64,000 nt of DNA from Arthrobacter sp. 135MFCol5.1 (lineage in GTDB: Bacteria; Actinomycetota; Actinomycetes; Actinomycetales; Micrococcaceae): NCBI RefSeq assembly GCF_000374865.1, contig NZ_KB895463.1:1-64000 (forward strand), in the 5' to 3' direction. The translations under genes were made by a program, and so were the position numbers. Positions 61,428 through 64,000 of this stretch are shown here, one piece after another. The number at the start of each line of letters is the position of its first letter. Position 1 is the first letter of the stretch. A model generated the notes under the pieces. The model was given only the letters and a program-made list of their open reading frames with translations, was not told where the DNA came from and ran no database searches.

Positions 61428-61615
61428 ACCTCACCGTTGCGGGTACGGCCATGGGCGCCTTCGTGGCCTTCATGTCATTGCAGTTCGGCTTGTGGGGATT
61501 CATCGCGTCCCTGCTCTTCATGGCTATCGGTGCCGTCCTGGGCCGCGCCGCCGAGGGGAAGCTGGATCTGCGCGGCGTGATCGATGCCATCATCGGCCGG
61601 CGTTCATCCTCATGA
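61424..61615 (+). CDS. DUF2273-type small membrane protein
   Basis: A 63-residue protein of two adjacent membrane helices (VAGTAMGAFVAFMSLQFGLW, GFIASLLFMAIGAVLGRAAE) and a basic tail, as in DUF2273 proteins found in Asp23 operons. GTG start overlaps the stop of the Asp23 gene, and its own stop overlaps the next ATG. Confidence 0.82.
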   Translation: MNLTVAGTAMGAFVAFMSLQFGLWGFIASLLFMAIGAVLGRAAEGKLDLRGVIDAIIGRRSSS

Positions 61616-61992
61616 GTTCACCAGCGCCCGTTGCGAGTGGGCAGGCGCTCAGCGGCCACAACCGGATCAGTACACAGGCATTGACCAGCCTCGCCAAGGC
61701 GGCCGCCGCACAGGCCCTGGGCGTCGAGGCGCAGGACGTGCGGGCGGATTGGACGGACGACGACGGCCTGCTGGCCTTGTCCCTCGTGGCGCCCATCAGC
61801 ATCCCGCCTTTGGAATCGGTTGTGCTTGATCCCGCGCGGGTCCAGGGATCCGGTGGATCCATCTGGGACCGCACGGTCAAGGCGAAGGCGGCCATTCTGC
61901 AGACGGTCTCGGAGCTCAGCTGTTCCAGGCTGAGCCGGGTGGATATCCGCATCAGCGGGGCAAAGATCAGCACAGGAGGGCGGGTGCAATGA
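61612..61992 (+). CDS. second Asp23-like protein
   Basis: A 126-residue protein with the same fold hints as Asp23 but divergent: ISTQALTSLAKAAAAQALGV, DGLLALSLVAPISIPPLESV, and a C-terminal SRLSRVDIRISGAKIS strand matching the EVNVEITDV strand of the first copy. It may be a partner in a mixed oligomer. The ATG at 61612 overlaps the previous gene (ATGA), as does the following one. Confidence 0.75.
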   Translation: MSSPAPVASGQALSGHNRISTQALTSLAKAAAAQALGVEAQDVRADWTDDDGLLALSLVAPISIPPLESVVLDPARVQGSGGSIWDRTVKAKAAILQTVSELSCSRLSRVDIRISGAKISTGGRVQ

Positions 61993-62627
61993 GCGGCAGC
62001 GTGGAAAACCGCCGTGCAAGGGCTGGTGCCCGGGGGAACGACGGGCCGGACATGCGCCGGATCACCTACCGCGAGACGCATTCGACGCGCGCCGCGGTCT
62101 CGATCGCAGCTGCCGCCCTGGTCCTGGTGCTGGCCGGTTACGGCGTCCTCGAATCCGGTGTCCATGCCGTCGGGCAGCCTGCCTGGCTGATTGAGCCGCA
62201 GGTGGCGGCCCAACGGATCGTGGATCTGCCGTCCGGCGTACCGCCACTGCTGCTGGGAGCGATCGGCGGGGTGCTGGGCATGCTGGGTGTCATTTTCTTG
62301 CTCAACGGGATACTTCCGGGACGGCGGGCGCGCCACCAGCTGGCCGGCGTCCGTCGTGGCGGGTCCTCGGCCGCGGTGGTGGACGATGAAGTCGTGGCGT
62401 CCTCGATCGCACGCCGTGCCCGGCTGGCTGCGAATGTCACGCCGGAGCAAGTCATGGTGGTGGTCTCCCAGCGCCAGGTCCTGGTGAACGTCCGGCCCAC
62501 CTCCGGTGTTGCGGTGGACCAGGGCCGCGTCCTTGCCGCAGTCAGCGATGAACTGGACCAGATGCAGCTGGAACCTGCCCCCGTTGCCCGCGTCAACGTG
62601 GCCCCGTCCGGGGTGATCGGCGCATGA
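61989..62627 (+). CDS. DUF6286-type membrane protein
   Basis: A 212-residue protein with two membrane helices (about 35-55, AAVSIAAAALVLVLAGYGVL, and 88-106, LLLGAIGGVLGMLGVIFLLN), then a cytosolic C-terminal domain with a repeated beta-alpha-beta hint (QVMVVVSQRQVLVNVRPTSG) similar to the Asp23 partner domains. It overlaps both neighbours by ATGA. Confidence 0.8.
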   Translation: MSGSVENRRARAGARGNDGPDMRRITYRETHSTRAAVSIAAAALVLVLAGYGVLESGVHAVGQPAWLIEPQVAAQRIVDLPSGVPPLLLGAIGGVLGMLGVIFLLNGILPGRRARHQLAGVRRGGSSAAVVDDEVVASSIARRARLAANVTPEQVMVVVSQRQVLVNVRPTSGVAVDQGRVLAAVSDELDQMQLEPAPVARVNVAPSGVIGA

Positions 62628-63235
62628 CCAGTACCCCTGCCCTGCTGAACCGGATCCTCCTCACTCTGCTGGGCGTTGTCCTGCTGACAGCGGGCCTGCT
62701 GCTGGTCTTGCTGGCAGTTGTGCCCGCAATCGGTCCGTGGTGGCACGCTTGGGCCTCCGGGGCGTGGGAAGGCATTACCCAGGCCTTCAATTCCACCCGT
62801 TTCCCCGGACAGCAGGAGAGCTGGCTGTGGATCGCGGTGGCCTTGGCGCTGCTGGTCCTCATGGGACTCATGGTGGGCTGGATTGCGCAACAGGGAAAGG
62901 GCCGGGCCAACGTCCTCGCGGCCGAGTACGACCCCGGTGATGTTCCCGGCGATGTCCGGATCGGAGGCGGCGTCGCCGAACAGGCGCTCAAGCAGGCCCT
63001 TGAGGGGCGTCCAGACCTTGCCGGTTCCACCGTCACCACCTATGACGTGAAGGGCTCGCCCGCGCTCAAGGTCCGGCTCTTGCCCCGCCAGGGTGTGGCA
63101 CCACACCTGTTGGCTGCCGAGGTATCGGGGCTCCTGGACGCCTTGGACGCCGTGGTGGGCAAGGAGATTCCGGTCCTCATCCACATCGGTGCCGGGGCGC
63201 GGACGCGCTTCAGCCGGGCTGAGCGGGTCCGCTGA
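62624..63235 (+). CDS. AmaP-like membrane anchor of Asp23
   Basis: A 203-residue protein: two membrane helices at 8-35 and 65-85 (LLNRILLTLLGVVLLTAGLL, ESWLWIAVALALLVLMGLMV), then a soluble domain (VLAAEYDPGDVPGDVRIGGG). Its order at the end of the operon and topology match AmaP, the protein that anchors Asp23 to the membrane in staphylococci. Coupling by ATGA completes the five-gene operon. Confidence 0.78.
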   Translation: MTSTPALLNRILLTLLGVVLLTAGLLLVLLAVVPAIGPWWHAWASGAWEGITQAFNSTRFPGQQESWLWIAVALALLVLMGLMVGWIAQQGKGRANVLAAEYDPGDVPGDVRIGGGVAEQALKQALEGRPDLAGSTVTTYDVKGSPALKVRLLPRQGVAPHLLAAEVSGLLDALDAVVGKEIPVLIHIGAGARTRFSRAERVR

Positions 63236-63271
63236 ACTGCATGCGGGCCCGACTGTCAGTCCTCCTGCGGG

Positions 63272-64000
63272 TCAGTCCTCAAGGAGGTAGACGGTGCAGT
63301 CCACGGGAACTTCCCGCATCGCTGCCCGGTCGCTGGCCGGTTCAGGCCCGCTGGACAGCGCTACGGTGTAACCGTTGGGCACAGGTGCCGAGGCGAAGCC
63401 CAGGTTGGACAGGACTATGACATCTCCGTTCCGGAATGCCAGCAGCCCACTGTCCGGCGCGTGCTCATCTGTCCATTCAACGGTTCCCCTGCCAAGGTGG
63501 CGCGCCGACCTGAACGCAAGAGCGGCCCGGTAGAGCTCAAGGGTTGAACCTTCCTCGCCGTCCTGCTGGTCCGCAGCCAGGGGGCCGAAGCTGTCCGGCT
63601 GCGGGAGCCAGGGCGCCTGGCCGGAGTCCCCGCCGGAGAACCCGAACCCCGGTTCGCCCTGGGCCCATGGCAGCGGGACGCGGCACCCGTCGCGGCCGAT
63701 CTCGGCGCCCTGGGTCCTGAAGAATGTCGGATCCTGCCTGGCCGCGTCGGGAAGGGTGGTGTGCTCCGGAAGCCCCAACTCCTCCCCCTGGTAGAGGTAG
63801 GCCGAACCCGGCAATGCCAGCGCAACCAACGTGGCGGCGCGGGCGCGGGCAAGGCCCAGGGCAGCGTCCGGTTGTTCGTCACCGGCGCCTATGCCCTTCG
63901 GGAACGTGGTCGGATCCTTGAGTCCAAACCTTGTGCTGTGCCGCACGGTGTCGTGGTTGCTGAGCACCCACGTGCACGGAGCGCCCACGGACGCGGCCGC
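63272..64000 (-). CDS. GH13 alpha-glucosidase, C-terminal part
   Basis: The frame is open to the right-hand window edge, so only the C-terminal 242 residues are seen. They include the GH13 region IV motif VLSNHDTVRH with the transition-state His-Asp pair, GSAYLYQGEELGLPEHTTLP, and the closing domain (VIVLSNLGFASAPVPNGYTV). The LYQGEELGLPE motif is characteristic of oligo-1,6-glucosidase/alpha-glucosidase enzymes that hydrolyse maltose- or isomaltose-type sugars, or sucrose. It is convergent with the Asp23 operon. Confidence 0.85.
   Translation of the reverse strand, partial: AAASVGAPCTWVLSNHDTVRHSTRFGLKDPTTFPKGIGAGDEQPDAALGLARARAATLVALALPGSAYLYQGEELGLPEHTTLPDAARQDPTFFRTQGAEIGRDGCRVPLPWAQGEPGFGFSGGDSGQAPWLPQPDSFGPLAADQQDGEEGSTLELYRAALAFRSARHLGRGTVEWTDEHAPDSGLLAFRNGDVIVLSNLGFASAPVPNGYTVALSSGPEPASDRAAMREVPVDCTVYLLED

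Overview
The window is high-GC DNA with dense, often overlapping genes (many ATGA/GTGA start-stop overlaps). Gene content points to an actinobacterium, most likely Arthrobacter/Pseudarthrobacter (Micrococcaceae): DUF222/HNH proteins, a PP2C-free SigB-type sigma factor, HutR-type histidine catabolism, DUF3618/holin-X proteins, a DinB/DUF664 protein and an Asp23/AmaP operon. This assignment is inferred from gene content, not from a database search. No insertion sequence, prophage, rRNA or CRISPR array was seen; the window looks like ordinary chromosome.

Layout. 0-6 kb: partial DUF222 gene, DUF445 membrane protein, glycerophosphodiester phosphodiesterase, an oddly arranged CoA-transferase, DoxX-like protein and the AzlCD exporter. 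6-8 kb: small unknown proteins and a TetR regulator with a repeat-bearing promoter beside it. 8-12.2 kb: O-methyltransferase, then a tight operon of acyl-CoA dehydrogenase-like protein, a PIG-L deacetylase/methyltransferase fusion and a family 2 glycosyltransferase, the best candidate here for an undescribed pathway. 12.2-18.3 kb: envelope/stress region with a YihY/BrkB protein, a three-gene DUF3618/holin-X/LEA-like operon under a SigB-type promoter, a repeat-bearing coiled-coil protein and a SigB/SigF-family sigma factor. 18.4-24.4 kb: spermidine-synthase-like protein, a LysR/MHS-transporter/3-hydroxybutyrate dehydrogenase cassette, and a redox-sensing HxlR regulator with its quinone oxidoreductase. 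24.4-41.8 kb: amino-acid permease, HNH protein, DinB protein, and histidine utilisation genes (hutR, hutU, hutH and, 8 kb further on, hutG) sharing one operator motif. Between hutH and hutG lies a tripartite tricarboxylate transporter (tctCBA) divergent from a CitAB-type two-component system. 42-53.8 kb: Na+/H+ antiporter, purine permease, CopC, small flavoprotein, tandem universal stress protein, rifampicin-phosphotransferase-like enzyme, LolA-like protein and an ABC exporter. 53.8-58 kb: NlpC/P60 hydrolase, zinc metallopeptidase, EamA transporter, PHP phosphoesterase. 58.2-58.6 kb: tRNA-Glu, tRNA-Asp and tRNA-Phe. 59.2-64 kb: secreted GH68 levansucrase, five-gene Asp23/AmaP operon and the 3' part of a GH13 glucosidase.

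Regulation ties distant genes together. Four CRP/GlxR-like sites (GTGA-N6-TCAC type) lie before a small unknown gene, the 3-hydroxybutyrate transporter, the tct/citAB divergent promoter and the NlpC/P60 gene. Four HutR-like palindromes lie before hutR (two), hutU and hutG. These are motif matches read by eye and are not experimentally supported.
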